From Sulfurimonas sp. RIFOXYB12_FULL_35_9 (GTDB lineage Bacteria > Campylobacterota > Campylobacteria > Campylobacterales > Sulfurimonadaceae): a DNA stretch of 47,393 nucleotides. Positions 16,325 to 25,599 of the stretch are shown here, piece after piece. The DNA is taken from NCBI GenBank assembly GCA_001829715.1, contig MICC01000112.1:3457-50849 (forward strand), read 5' to 3'. The position numbers and the translations under genes were made by a program. The stretch's first letter is position 1, and each line of letters opens with the position of its first letter. The notes beneath the pieces are model-generated. The model was given only the letters and a program-made list of their open reading frames with translations. It made no database searches and had not been told where the DNA came from.

Positions 16325-17605
16325 ATGGCTGGATTTAGCGCACTAAGAGGTCAAGGACATTGGCCGACACTTTTAGCTGCATTTTTGTACTTTGATTTTA
16401 GTTTCATGGTTTGGACTATGCTTGGACCACTCTCTAGCGAGATTGCCGACTCTTTGGCAATTGGCGGATTTGTTATTAGTGAATCGCAAAAAGCGACACT
16501 TCTCTCTATTCCCGTTTTAGCAGGAGCGATTTTACGTATAGTTTTAGGATTTGGTGTTGATAAATTTGGTGCTAAAAAAACCGCTCTTGCTTCTCAACTT
16601 TTAGTTATTATAGTTCTTTTTTATGCCTACTTTAGAGGTGCAAGCATATCTTATGATGAGCTTTTGGTTGTAGCGGTCGGACTTGGTTTTGCAGGCGCTT
16701 CATTTGCCGTTGCACTTCCTCAGGCAGGGCAGTGGTATCCGCCAAAACTTCAAGGTACGGTTCTTGGAATTGCCGGAGCAGGAAATATCGGTGTTGTAAT
16801 CGACTTTCTTTTTGCTCCTAAAATCGCTGAACTTTGGGGTTGGGAGAGTGTATTTTTAGTCGGTGCGGTTTTGTCGAGTATCATTTTTGTAGCTTACATA
16901 TTTATGGCAAAAGATGCGCCGCTTGAGGTTTATACTCCACGACCAAAAAAACTGCGTGATTACGGCAAGCTGCTTCAAGACAGAGATACTTGGTGGTTTA
17001 ACCTTTTTTATGCGGTAAGTTTTGGAGGGTTTGTCGGGTTTGCAGGATATATGAAAGTTTATCTTATGAACACTTATCAAGCTGACATGAGTGCTTTTGG
17101 AATTGATATTTTAAACGAGCCAAATGTCAAAGTCGTAGCAGGTTATTTCGGTGCACTTTGTATTTTTGCAGGAGCTATATTGCGTCCGGTCGGAGGAGCT
17201 ATAGCAGATAAATTTGGCGGAGTAAAATCACTTTATATTTTTTTTGGAGTGGTTCTTGCTTTAGTGCTTTTAAGTGCTTCGGTAACGCTTCCTTTTTACT
17301 TTGCGATTGGGGTTTTGTTCTTAATCATGGCAAATCTAGGCATGGCAAACGGGGCAGTTTTTCAACTTGTGCCGCAAAGATTCGGTAAAGATATAGGCAT
17401 CATGACAGGACTTATCGGTGCAGGCGGCGGACTTGGAGGAACACTGCTTATCAATACTCTTGGATGGAGTAAAGAGGCATTTGGAGGATACTCTGCCGGA
17501 TTTCTGATTTTTGGCGGACTCGTGTTGCTGGCGATTGCTGGAATAAGTTTAGTAAAAACAAGATGGAGAACAACATGGGGAGTAAGTGCAGGTGGTAGGA
17601 TTTAG
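16325..17605 (+). CDS. narK: Nitrate/nitrite transporter, MFS NarK type
   Basis: The 426-aa protein has about twelve hydrophobic helices and the NarK-type features. These are GHWPTLLAAFLYFDFSFMVW at the start, GFGVDKFGAKKTAL after helix 2, and two glycine-rich nitrate signature loops (GLGFAGASFAVALPQ and GAGGGLGGTLLINTLG). It most likely brings nitrate into the cytoplasm for the assimilatory reductases encoded nearby. A perfect AGGAGG-type site precedes the ATG. The kinase/phosphatase gene starts 3 bp after its stop. Confidence 0.95.
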   Translation: MAGFSALRGQGHWPTLLAAFLYFDFSFMVWTMLGPLSSEIADSLAIGGFVISESQKATLLSIPVLAGAILRIVLGFGVDKFGAKKTALASQLLVIIVLFYAYFRGASISYDELLVVAVGLGFAGASFAVALPQAGQWYPPKLQGTVLGIAGAGNIGVVIDFLFAPKIAELWGWESVFLVGAVLSSIIFVAYIFMAKDAPLEVYTPRPKKLRDYGKLLQDRDTWWFNLFYAVSFGGFVGFAGYMKVYLMNTYQADMSAFGIDILNEPNVKVVAGYFGALCIFAGAILRPVGGAIADKFGGVKSLYIFFGVVLALVLLSASVTLPFYFAIGVLFLIMANLGMANGAVFQLVPQRFGKDIGIMTGLIGAGGGLGGTLLINTLGWSKEAFGGYSAGFLIFGGLVLLAIAGISLVKTRWRTTWGVSAGGRI

Positions 17606-17608
17606 CCG

Positions 17609-19231
17609 ATGTTAAACTCTAACATAAAAAGCTCTGCATTTGGACTTGCCAAAGGCAGAGATATAAAAACGGATGATTTTTACGCTATCACTTCCACTTC
17701 AAACCTCACTATCGCAATAGTTTGCGATGGTGTAGGAAGTGCCGAAGCCGGTGCTGAGGCGGCAAAAAGAGTTACAAACTATCTGCTCAATAACTTTAAG
17801 ATTCGCCCTCGTGCTTGGAGTATTGAAAAATCAATCAGCACGTTCATATCATCCATCAACTCTATTTTATATGAAGAGGGCATGGCAAACTTTGAGAGAT
17901 CAGAACTTTTAACAACGCTAGCTTTAGTGGTTATAGAAGGCAACAGACTCTATGGTGCAAATATCGGTGACAGCAGAGTTTATCTGCACAGAAACGGCTC
18001 TTTGATGCAACTCTCATTAGACCATGTGGAGCATGAGGGAAGCCATATTCTCACCCATGTTCTCGGCGGCGAGAAGAGTGTAAAGCCATTTTATTTTGAA
18101 AATATTCTCTCAAAAAATGACATTATACTCCTATGCAGCGACGGTCTTTACAATACGCTTAGTCACGGTCTTATAGAGAAAAATGTCTATCTGGGTGCGC
18201 ACCTGCTTGTAAAAAAAGCGAGTCATTCTACGTATGACAATCTGGTGGATGATACTACAGCCATTGTGCTTGAGATACTGCAAGATGATGAGAAATCTTC
18301 ATTAAAGCACCAAAATATTCCAATTGCAAAAAGCGTACATGTTGGGCAAAATATAGACGGCTATAAACTGGAAAAATCTTTCAATGACAATACTTGGTTA
18401 GCAAGTAAAAATACAAAAGAGTACATACTAAAGTTCGCTCCAAAAGAGGCGATAGATGATGAAAATCTGCTTGATCTCTTTGTCAAAGAGGCATGGAATG
18501 CAAAGAGGTTAAAGTCCCCTTCCTTCCCAAAGGCGGTTATTCCAAAAAATAGAAGTTATAGATACTATGTTATGCAAAAAATTGATGGGCAGAATCTCCA
18601 TGCTTTTTTAAAACAAAAGACATTAACCATCGATGATGCTATCAATCTTGGTAAAATTTTGCTTCAAATGTCACAATTTTTACTGCGATACGATCTTGTT
18701 CACGGTGATATAAAGCCCCAAAATATTATGATAGAAAAAAAAGCACAGGAGATGGAGTTTAAAATTATAGATTTTGGCTCGATCACCGAGATCTTCTCCA
18801 TAAGTTCAAAGGCAGGAACGCCTAGTTTTCTCTCTCCCGATAGGTTTTTAAATGAGGCGATAAGCGAATCAAGCGAAATGTTTTCCCTAGGAGTTACGCT
18901 CTATCTCTCATTGACAAAAAAGTACCCTTACGGCGAAATAGAGCCGTTTCAAAACCCCATTTTTAAAGAGCCAAAAGCTCCTAGCTTTTATAATGAAAAT
19001 ATACCGCATTGGCTTGATAGTGTTATTTTACGCTCTATCGCCATAGACAAAGAGAAACGATATGCCCACTACTCAGAGATGGCTTATGAACTTCAAAATC
19101 CACAAAAAGTAACTCCGTTTTTCCTCAAAAACAGATTTTTTATAAAAAGCCATGGACTCGCTTTTTATAAAGCAGGTTTTGTCATTATGACCATCGTTAA
19201 TGCTATTTTACTTATTTGGATGAATGCATAA
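17609..19231 (+). CDS. PP2C phosphatase / Ser-Thr protein kinase fusion
   Basis: The 540-aa protein is bifunctional. Residues about 1-235 are a PP2C phosphatase with metal-site motifs VCDGVGSAEAG, NIGDSRVYL, LCSDGLYNTL and DDTTAIV. Residues about 250-510 are a eukaryotic-type kinase with the catalytic loop VHGDIKPQNIM, DFG as IIDFGS, and GTPSFLSPD. The last about 20 residues form a membrane anchor (FVIMTIVNAILLIWM). The glycine-rich loop is weak. It is coupled to narK by a 3-bp spacing. Kinase genes also occur in nitrate-assimilation clusters of pseudomonads, so a role in controlling nitrate uptake is likely but not proven. Confidence 0.92.
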   Translation: MLNSNIKSSAFGLAKGRDIKTDDFYAITSTSNLTIAIVCDGVGSAEAGAEAAKRVTNYLLNNFKIRPRAWSIEKSISTFISSINSILYEEGMANFERSELLTTLALVVIEGNRLYGANIGDSRVYLHRNGSLMQLSLDHVEHEGSHILTHVLGGEKSVKPFYFENILSKNDIILLCSDGLYNTLSHGLIEKNVYLGAHLLVKKASHSTYDNLVDDTTAIVLEILQDDEKSSLKHQNIPIAKSVHVGQNIDGYKLEKSFNDNTWLASKNTKEYILKFAPKEAIDDENLLDLFVKEAWNAKRLKSPSFPKAVIPKNRSYRYYVMQKIDGQNLHAFLKQKTLTIDDAINLGKILLQMSQFLLRYDLVHGDIKPQNIMIEKKAQEMEFKIIDFGSITEIFSISSKAGTPSFLSPDRFLNEAISESSEMFSLGVTLYLSLTKKYPYGEIEPFQNPIFKEPKAPSFYNENIPHWLDSVILRSIAIDKEKRYAHYSEMAYELQNPQKVTPFFLKNRFFIKSHGLAFYKAGFVIMTIVNAILLIWMNA

Positions 19232-19243
19232 ACTCTTTGAGGC

Positions 19244-21136
19244 TCAGATATTTAGTTCCGAGAAAACAACTGCCCTGCTTTGCTCTTTTGTATGTAAGAT
19301 CTTCTCACACATGAGAGCTAAGTTTTCATCTACGCCTTGAACCAACTCACGGATATCTTCAAGTTTTTCGCTCTTTAGAGTGTTTGTAAATCTATCGTAT
19401 GCGGAGTATGGCTCTTTGTTTGAGAGTTTGTAGTAAATCTTGCGTCCTATCTGGAAAACTTCAAACTCTTCATTTTTGCCTGTGTTTGTTTTTTCGCTAA
19501 AACCGATATCTATGTCGATTTTTTTCTCTCTTAAATATGCCCCGAGTTTCATCACAAAGCCTATGCAAGAGGGTGTATAGAGTTTTAAAACTCTCTCGCT
19601 AAAATCTTCAAAACTCTCATTTGAACGCTTATGTTTTTTATACTCCAGCATAAGGGTTTCGACATAAAGATGAGCATATCTAAGCGGAGCAGACTTTAAA
19701 ACCGTATAACCCTCAACTCCCTCGCTTATGAGTTTTCCGCCTATTGAGATATTTACCGCTCCTTCCATTTCACCGTTTACTTTTGCTTTGCAACCCTCAA
19801 AACCGATATCGCCGATTCCATGCAGACCGCATCCTTTAACGCATCCTGACCAGTACATACGCACTTTACCGCTCTCTATGGGTACATTTTTTTCCAGATA
19901 CCCAGCCATTTTTATAGCATCGTTTTTGTTCTCTATCACTCCAAATGGGCAGTGCTGAGAGCCTGCACATGCTATGAGATGGTTGTTATAAAGCGAATCA
20001 ACGCTTTTGTATTTTTGAAAAATAGCCTCTTGCAGTATTCCCTCAACATCTTTCACTCCCATAATATAAAGGTTCTGCTCTATGTCAAATCGTATCTGTG
20101 AATCCCCATGTTTTTGGCTTATATATGCAACTTCCATCAAGTCGCTTCCGCTGAGTATTCCGCTTGGAATTATCATGTGAACACCAAAACCACCGCTTTT
20201 TAGCTGCACTTTTCCATGTTCTGGGTCATTAAAATCAAGTTTTGTCATAGTCTCGCCTGCCGTTGCAAAATCCACTCCTGCGTTTTCTCTTATGGCTTGG
20301 CTTATCTCACGCATTCCAACTGCTTCTATGAGAAAAGAGAGTCTGTTTTTGTTTCTGTTGTCTCTAAAACCAAATCTCTTAAAGATGTCCGTAATGGAGT
20401 CGTATGCTGTTTCAACTTCATTTGGGAGAAGAAAAATATCTGCACTTTTTGCGATTTTGCCAACTTTTCCGCCAAGATAGACGTTGTATCCGTAAACACC
20501 GTTCTTTTGTGCCAGAACAAAACAGCAGTCTTGCCCAAAAACATTGCATCTGTTTGAGATTGAGCCTGTTATGGAAGTGTTAAATTTTCTAGGAAGTGCA
20601 GAGATCCACTTGTAGTTGTGTAAAAATTTGCTCTCTAGTTTTTTTAAAATCTCAAAAGACGGCAAAACGTTATCAAATCCATCGCTATCAAGCGGGTCTG
20701 TTACGATATTTCTAAAGTTGTCCACCCCTGTTTGATATGAAGTAATTCCCACACTGAGCATTTTTTGGATTATTGAAGGTATGTCTTTTATATCAAGATA
20801 GCGAAACTCTATCTGCGCTCTTGTCGTGATATCTATATAATCCTCTCCGAACTCTCTTGCGATTTGCCCTAAAACCAGAGCTTGAATAGAGTTTAGATAG
20901 CCGCCTGATATGCGAACACGCATCATAAACTTTTGTGGAGTTTGTGAATCTTTATCGTAGATTCCAAAACACTTTAAAAAATAATTTTTATCTTCTTCTT
21001 TGATAGAGTTATAACCGTTTAAGGCATAAAACTCCAGTTGTTCAAATGCTTCTTTTGGAGTTCTAAGCGCCTTTAGCTCTTCTACTTTGTTTAATTTTTT
21101 AGCTCTAGCTTCATAAGCTTTTTGTAACTCTTGCAT
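19244..21136 (-). CDS. nirA: Ferredoxin-nitrite reductase (siroheme, 4Fe-4S)
   Basis: The 630-aa protein has the nitrite/sulfite reductase repeat and the four Cys that bind the siroheme-linked 4Fe-4S cluster. These are C390 and C396 in CAGSQHCPFG, and C432 and C436 in SGCVKGCGLHG. ITTRAQIEFRYLDIKD is the ferredoxin-type half-domain signature. It reduces nitrite to ammonium for assimilation. It lies 68 bp downstream of the nitrate reductase gene on the same strand and converges on the kinase gene. A sulfite reductase is a less likely alternative given the neighbours. Confidence 0.93.
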   Translation of the reverse strand: MQELQKAYEARAKKLNKVEELKALRTPKEAFEQLEFYALNGYNSIKEEDKNYFLKCFGIYDKDSQTPQKFMMRVRISGGYLNSIQALVLGQIAREFGEDYIDITTRAQIEFRYLDIKDIPSIIQKMLSVGITSYQTGVDNFRNIVTDPLDSDGFDNVLPSFEILKKLESKFLHNYKWISALPRKFNTSITGSISNRCNVFGQDCCFVLAQKNGVYGYNVYLGGKVGKIAKSADIFLLPNEVETAYDSITDIFKRFGFRDNRNKNRLSFLIEAVGMREISQAIRENAGVDFATAGETMTKLDFNDPEHGKVQLKSGGFGVHMIIPSGILSGSDLMEVAYISQKHGDSQIRFDIEQNLYIMGVKDVEGILQEAIFQKYKSVDSLYNNHLIACAGSQHCPFGVIENKNDAIKMAGYLEKNVPIESGKVRMYWSGCVKGCGLHGIGDIGFEGCKAKVNGEMEGAVNISIGGKLISEGVEGYTVLKSAPLRYAHLYVETLMLEYKKHKRSNESFEDFSERVLKLYTPSCIGFVMKLGAYLREKKIDIDIGFSEKTNTGKNEEFEVFQIGRKIYYKLSNKEPYSAYDRFTNTLKSEKLEDIRELVQGVDENLALMCEKILHTKEQSRAVVFSELNI

Positions 21137-21204
21137 GATAAGCTCCAGTTGTTATATTGTTAAAATTTTAGCAATATAAACAGATGAAGTAGACAGTTTT
21201 ATGT

Positions 21205-23193
21205 TTATTTTTTATACAGTTTTTCTATTCTTACGGTACTATGGTTATAATCAGGCTGAAACGACTCCGCATCTAACAAATCATCTGTCAGATAGTTTAT
21301 CTCACGATTTGTGATGGGTATAAATATAGTTTTTTCATTTATCTCTTCGCTCACTATGGCTTTTGATAAAAGTTCACCTCTTCTTGATACGACTTTTATT
21401 TCATCCCCATTTTGTATGCCTAGCTTGAGAGCATCTTTTGTATGTATCTGGCAAAAATTTAGCTCTTTATATTTAAGAAGAGATGGCGGCACGGTCGTTT
21501 TTGTACCGCTATGCCACTGATCTCTTGTTCTGCCCGTGAGGAGTATAAACGGATACTCTTCGTCTCTTTTCTCGCCCAGCTCTTTGTTTTGCACAAAAAA
21601 CAGGTTTCCTTTTTTATCTTTTGTTAAAAAAGTTTTAATCTGCTCTCCCCAGATAAAAGGCTTTTGTGAGAGTTCATCATAAGAAGTTTGACTTATATCC
21701 ATGTAAGAGTTTAGTTTTGTCATCTCTTTATACTCGTTAAATATCTCTTTAGGATTTTTATAGTTAAACTCTTTTTTGTATCCGAGTTCCCATGCCAAAA
21801 GCTGAAATATCTCCCAGTCTGCTTTTACCCCTTGGGCAGTTTTGATTAATTTTTCCTGCTTTGTTATGGTTCTATCAAGGTTTGTCTGTGTTCCCTCTTT
21901 TTCGCCCCATGGAGCTGAAGGAAGCTTAATATGTGCAAATTTTGCACTCTGGGAATTTTCATAAGCGTTTATCTCTACGACCAGCGGTATCTTGCTCATT
22001 AACGCCTCTGTTTTGTTTCTGTTTGGCAGATGGTAGATCGGATCAGTATGAGAGATGAGAAGCACTTCAAGCCCTGCATCCATCATCTGCGTGGCACTTA
22101 AACCTGCTTTTGTACTGACATTTTTACTCTCCCAAAAATTTGAGACTTTTTTAACGCTCTCTTCATCAAAACCAAGATGCACTGCCAGCATTGTTGCAAG
22201 TCCGCCGACTTCTCTTCCGCCCATAGCGTTTGGCTGTCCCGTAAGGCTAAGCGGTCCGTTTCCGCTTTTAAATATTTTTCCGCCCAGCAGATGTGTATTT
22301 ATAAGTGCGAGATTTTTATCTACTCCTTGAGAGGATTGGTTTAGCCCCATAGTCCATGCAGTGATGATATTTTTACTATTTTTATAGAGCAAAAAGAACT
22401 CATCAAACTGTTCATCTGTAAGCCCTGTTCTGCTTAACATATCATCACTATCGAGCGAATCAAGTCCGCTTTTTAAAACATCAAAGCCGTTTATATGGCT
22501 GTTTACAAACTCTTTGTCATACAACTCTTCGTCGATTAGGCGTTTGGAGATAAGGTTAAAAAAGTCTATATCGCTTCCTGCGTTGATGCCCAGATATATA
22601 TCTGCGCTCTTTGCCGTATCGGTAAAACGAGGGTCTATTACTACGACTTTAAGTCCATGTTTCTTTGCTTTTTTTATTTTTCCGTGGAAGATTACATGTG
22701 ACTCTGCCGTGTTTGAACCTGCCAAAATAAGCAGGTCTGCCTTAAAAATATCATCCATTCTAAGAGGAACAAAATCCGCACCGATAGATTTTTTATAGGC
22801 AACAACTGCACTTGACATACATGTACGGCTGTTCGTATCTACGTTTGAAGTGCCGATAAAGCCCTTGCCAAGCTTGTTTGCGATGTAATAGTCTTCTGTT
22901 AAAAGCTGCCCTGAGAGATAAAATGCAACCTTCTCTTTTTTGGTCCGTTTTATTTTGCCGGCTATAAAAGAGATACACTCCTCATAAGTTGCAACTCTAA
23001 AATCATCTTCTATATTTTCTCTGATTTGCGGCTTTAGCACTCTTGTTTGTGGGTTAATGCTAAGCAGCCCCGAAGCGCCTTTTAGACAAAGATTTCCGTT
23101 ATTTGTCGGATATGAAGCATCCCCAAACAGTTTTGAATCATCATAAACAACACCGCAACCTACTCCACAATATCCACAAACTGACTTTATCAT
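21205..23193 (-). CDS. narB: Assimilatory nitrate reductase catalytic subunit
   Basis: The 662-aa molybdopterin oxidoreductase starts with a 4Fe-4S motif, C6-x2-C9-x3-C13-x22-C36 (SVCGYCGVGCG...NLCLKG). The likely Mo-ligand Cys is in NSRTCMSSAVV. LTGRTRDQWHSGTKT and HSTVRIEKL mark the C-terminal molybdopterin-binding domain. There is no twin-arginine signal and no C-terminal 2Fe-2S or FAD domain, so it resembles the cytoplasmic, ferredoxin-dependent NarB/NasA class. It reduces nitrate to nitrite, which NirA takes further. The TATAAT complement at 23221-23226 is a probable promoter. Confidence 0.92.
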   Translation of the reverse strand: MIKSVCGYCGVGCGVVYDDSKLFGDASYPTNNGNLCLKGASGLLSINPQTRVLKPQIRENIEDDFRVATYEECISFIAGKIKRTKKEKVAFYLSGQLLTEDYYIANKLGKGFIGTSNVDTNSRTCMSSAVVAYKKSIGADFVPLRMDDIFKADLLILAGSNTAESHVIFHGKIKKAKKHGLKVVVIDPRFTDTAKSADIYLGINAGSDIDFFNLISKRLIDEELYDKEFVNSHINGFDVLKSGLDSLDSDDMLSRTGLTDEQFDEFFLLYKNSKNIITAWTMGLNQSSQGVDKNLALINTHLLGGKIFKSGNGPLSLTGQPNAMGGREVGGLATMLAVHLGFDEESVKKVSNFWESKNVSTKAGLSATQMMDAGLEVLLISHTDPIYHLPNRNKTEALMSKIPLVVEINAYENSQSAKFAHIKLPSAPWGEKEGTQTNLDRTITKQEKLIKTAQGVKADWEIFQLLAWELGYKKEFNYKNPKEIFNEYKEMTKLNSYMDISQTSYDELSQKPFIWGEQIKTFLTKDKKGNLFFVQNKELGEKRDEEYPFILLTGRTRDQWHSGTKTTVPPSLLKYKELNFCQIHTKDALKLGIQNGDEIKVVSRRGELLSKAIVSEEINEKTIFIPITNREINYLTDDLLDAESFQPDYNHSTVRIEKLYKK

Positions 23194-23356
23194 TTTTCAA
23201 CCTATTCAAAAAAGTAAAAAATTATATACAAATTAGTTCACCTTTTTCTTTTTTGCATTGTTTAAAAATTAATCATTTTATTGGCTTTTAAAGTTGCATT
23301 TTTTGCTAAAGTTTTGTCGTTAGTTTTTTTTATCAAAAAATTTTTAAGGAGAAAAG
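23194..23356. promoter_or_regulatory. Divergent promoter region narB / gNOR operon
   Basis: The 163-bp AT-rich gap holds a minus-strand TATAAT (complement of 23221-23226) for narB. On the plus side AAGGAG lies just before the subunit II ATG. T-rich tracts recur about every 10 bp, as in promoters of this phylum. No clear palindrome was seen. Confidence 0.5.
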
Positions 23357-23950
23357 ATGACGGATTCGGTTGATGTGTTAAACATGTTAAAGATTGTATA
23401 TACATTATACACTTTAGCGGTTATTTCACTTATATGTTGGTTTGGGCTTGGGGTTGTAAATCCAAAAGGCAAACCTAGAATAGTAAAAGCTTCTACATTT
23501 TATGTTTATGTAGGTGCGCTTATAACGGTTGGAGTAGCGATTCATATCGTTACATTTAACAAAATTCCATGGGTGGAGATAGACTTTAAGAGAGACTCTC
23601 TCAAAGCTGCTCAAGTCGTAAATATAACGATTGAAGATCACAAGTTTATGCTTCCTAGCCCAAAAATAGAACTTAAGTGCAATGAGTATGTTATGTTTGA
23701 TGTCATATCAAAAGATTTGACATACGGTTTTGGTATTTTTAGACAAAATAACTCCATGGTTACGCAGATGCAGGTAGTTCCCGGCAGTAAAAACGACCTT
23801 ATGTGGAAGTTTGGCAAAAATGGCGTATATCATTTAAGATCTACTGAATATTCGGGGCCAAAAGGCGCACACATGTATATAAAAGATGTTTTTGAAGTAA
23901 CAGGCTGTACTGAGGATGACAAATATTCACAAAAAGGGGGAAGTTTATGA
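23357..23950 (+). CDS. CuA-less subunit II of a gNOR-type heme-copper reductase
   Basis: The 197-aa protein has two N-terminal membrane helices (about residues 10-33 and 50-68) and a periplasmic cupredoxin domain. Aligned with the oxidase CuA loop, the Cys, Cys and second His ligands become S162, S166 and G170. M173 and E164 remain, and the first His is replaced by Tyr (DLTYGFGIF). CuA is therefore absent and cytochrome c is unlikely to be the direct donor through this subunit, which suggests quinol oxidation. AAGGAG precedes the ATG. It overlaps the subunit I gene by 4 bp. Confidence 0.85.
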   Translation: MTDSVDVLNMLKIVYTLYTLAVISLICWFGLGVVNPKGKPRIVKASTFYVYVGALITVGVAIHIVTFNKIPWVEIDFKRDSLKAAQVVNITIEDHKFMLPSPKIELKCNEYVMFDVISKDLTYGFGIFRQNNSMVTQMQVVPGSKNDLMWKFGKNGVYHLRSTEYSGPKGAHMYIKDVFEVTGCTEDDKYSQKGGSL

Positions 23951-25584
23951 GTTTTTTACACACTTTGATACACGGTAATGAGGGCGGACTTAAAACCGAC
24001 GGTCTGACGCCTACTCAAAAAGTTACCCTTAGAGCCGTAATTATAGGCGTTCTTTACTATGGTTTATCGGCATTAGAGGGCATGATGATGAGAGCTCACG
24101 CCATTACTCCGCTTCCTATGCTAAATGACACGCACTACTTTTCCGTTATGACGGTTCACCCGATAGTGGGGATTTTCGGCTCAACTTACCTCATAGTTTT
24201 TGGGGCGTTTACATTTCTTGTTCCCTACTTGATGAAAAAACCGCTCTATAGCATTAAACTTGCAAACGCTACATGGATGCTTATTGCTCTTGGTGCTCTG
24301 CTCGCTTGGCTTGGCGGTTTCTTGTTTCACTATGCTCCGCTTTATACGCTCTACTGGCCGCTTCCGGTTGATTTTAAACAGTTTGATGCACTTGGCGGTT
24401 TTGTGTTTATTTCCGGAATCGCACTCATTATGATAGGAACTTTGGGCTTTATCTACAACATTTTTGCAACTGTTTTTTATACCGAAGAGGGTCATGAAAA
24501 AAGACCGTTTAAACCGCTTCTTCTCTCTGCTTTGGGGATTGACGGTGTATTGAATATCTTGTACAAAATGACGGGTCGTGAGCCATACTCAAAAGAGCCT
24601 GCAGTTTCGCTTCCTGTTGTGGCAATCTTTCGCGGAACGATTGACACTTTCCTTGACGCGCTCGTGATTTTGACATGCGGAATTTTGATTTTAGTTTACA
24701 TTGTCGGCGACCTCTCAGGCGCACCTATGGACTACACAGCGGTAAATGCACTGCTTTACAAAAACTTTTTCTGGTGGGGACTTGACCTCATTGCAGACGG
24801 TTTAGTGCTTATTTATATAGCAGGTTCTTGGTATCTTTTGGCGATGCTTATCACTGGTAAAAAACTATTTATGCAAAATATCGCAAGAGCGGCACTTTTA
24901 CTGGAACTTATCGTTTCATGGGCTGTTTGGTCGCATCACTTACTGGCAGATCAAGGTCAGTACAACATGATGAAACTTGTAAGCGGCGAGATGGTAACGG
25001 CATTTGAGCTTGTAACGCAAGGTATTGCGATTTTCATTACGCTTGTTACTTTATGGAGTGCAAGACCTCTGAAAATGACAAATGAGCTGAAGTTTTTACT
25101 TGGCGGTATTTTAGGTTTTATGCTCGCAGTTCCTGCGGGAATTATTCAAGCAGATATGGGACTAAACAGAATTTTGCACAATTCTCAATGGGTTGCAGGA
25201 CCGCACTTCCATGTCGCAATCCTTGTCGGACTTACGATGACGCTTTATAGTGCCATCTATATACTATGGCCGACACTTACAAACAACGTTAAGCTTTACA
25301 GTCAAAAAATGGCAACGTATCACTTTTGGGCGCATTTAGTCGGCGGTATAGGTATGGGTGCGTTTATGGGAATGGCTGCGATGGACGGGATGTTAAGACG
25401 AACTCTTTACTTAGAGGGCGAATACCAAACATACATGATACTGGCAGGTATTTGTGGGCTTTTACTTCTCTCTGCATGGGTCGTGTTTTTACTAAATGTT
25501 GTGCTTAGTATCGGTGTAAAAGGGCTTATCGGCATTTTTACAAAGTCAAAACTTCAAACTAAAGATTTAGTTCCACAAACGTAA
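23947..25584 (+). CDS. Heme-copper oxidase superfamily subunit I, putative gNOR nitric oxide reductase
   Basis: The 545-aa protein has at least twelve hydrophobic helices and keeps the heme ligands of the superfamily: H51 (MMMRAHA, helix II) and the H420/H422 pair (GPHFHVAIL, helix X). H330-H331 (VWSHHLLAD) supply two active-site metal ligands. Where cNOR has HLWVEG, this protein has DLIADG (D280, D284), and the oxidase GHPEVY motif is missing. An Asp replacing the third His is, to my knowledge, described for the gNOR family. Reduction of NO to N2O with quinol is therefore the best inference. An unusual oxidase cannot be excluded. Confidence 0.82.
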   Translation: MSFLHTLIHGNEGGLKTDGLTPTQKVTLRAVIIGVLYYGLSALEGMMMRAHAITPLPMLNDTHYFSVMTVHPIVGIFGSTYLIVFGAFTFLVPYLMKKPLYSIKLANATWMLIALGALLAWLGGFLFHYAPLYTLYWPLPVDFKQFDALGGFVFISGIALIMIGTLGFIYNIFATVFYTEEGHEKRPFKPLLLSALGIDGVLNILYKMTGREPYSKEPAVSLPVVAIFRGTIDTFLDALVILTCGILILVYIVGDLSGAPMDYTAVNALLYKNFFWWGLDLIADGLVLIYIAGSWYLLAMLITGKKLFMQNIARAALLLELIVSWAVWSHHLLADQGQYNMMKLVSGEMVTAFELVTQGIAIFITLVTLWSARPLKMTNELKFLLGGILGFMLAVPAGIIQADMGLNRILHNSQWVAGPHFHVAILVGLTMTLYSAIYILWPTLTNNVKLYSQKMATYHFWAHLVGGIGMGAFMGMAAMDGMLRRTLYLEGEYQTYMILAGICGLLLLSAWVVFLLNVVLSIGVKGLIGIFTKSKLQTKDLVPQT

Positions 25585-25599
25585 TACAAGGAATTTGTC

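Noticed and set aside
23947-25584. Cytochrome c oxidase or quinol oxidase call for subunit I
   Set aside because: The GHPEVY motif with its cross-linked Tyr/His is missing and CuA ligands are lost in subunit II. The DLIADG segment fits NOR-type enzymes better.
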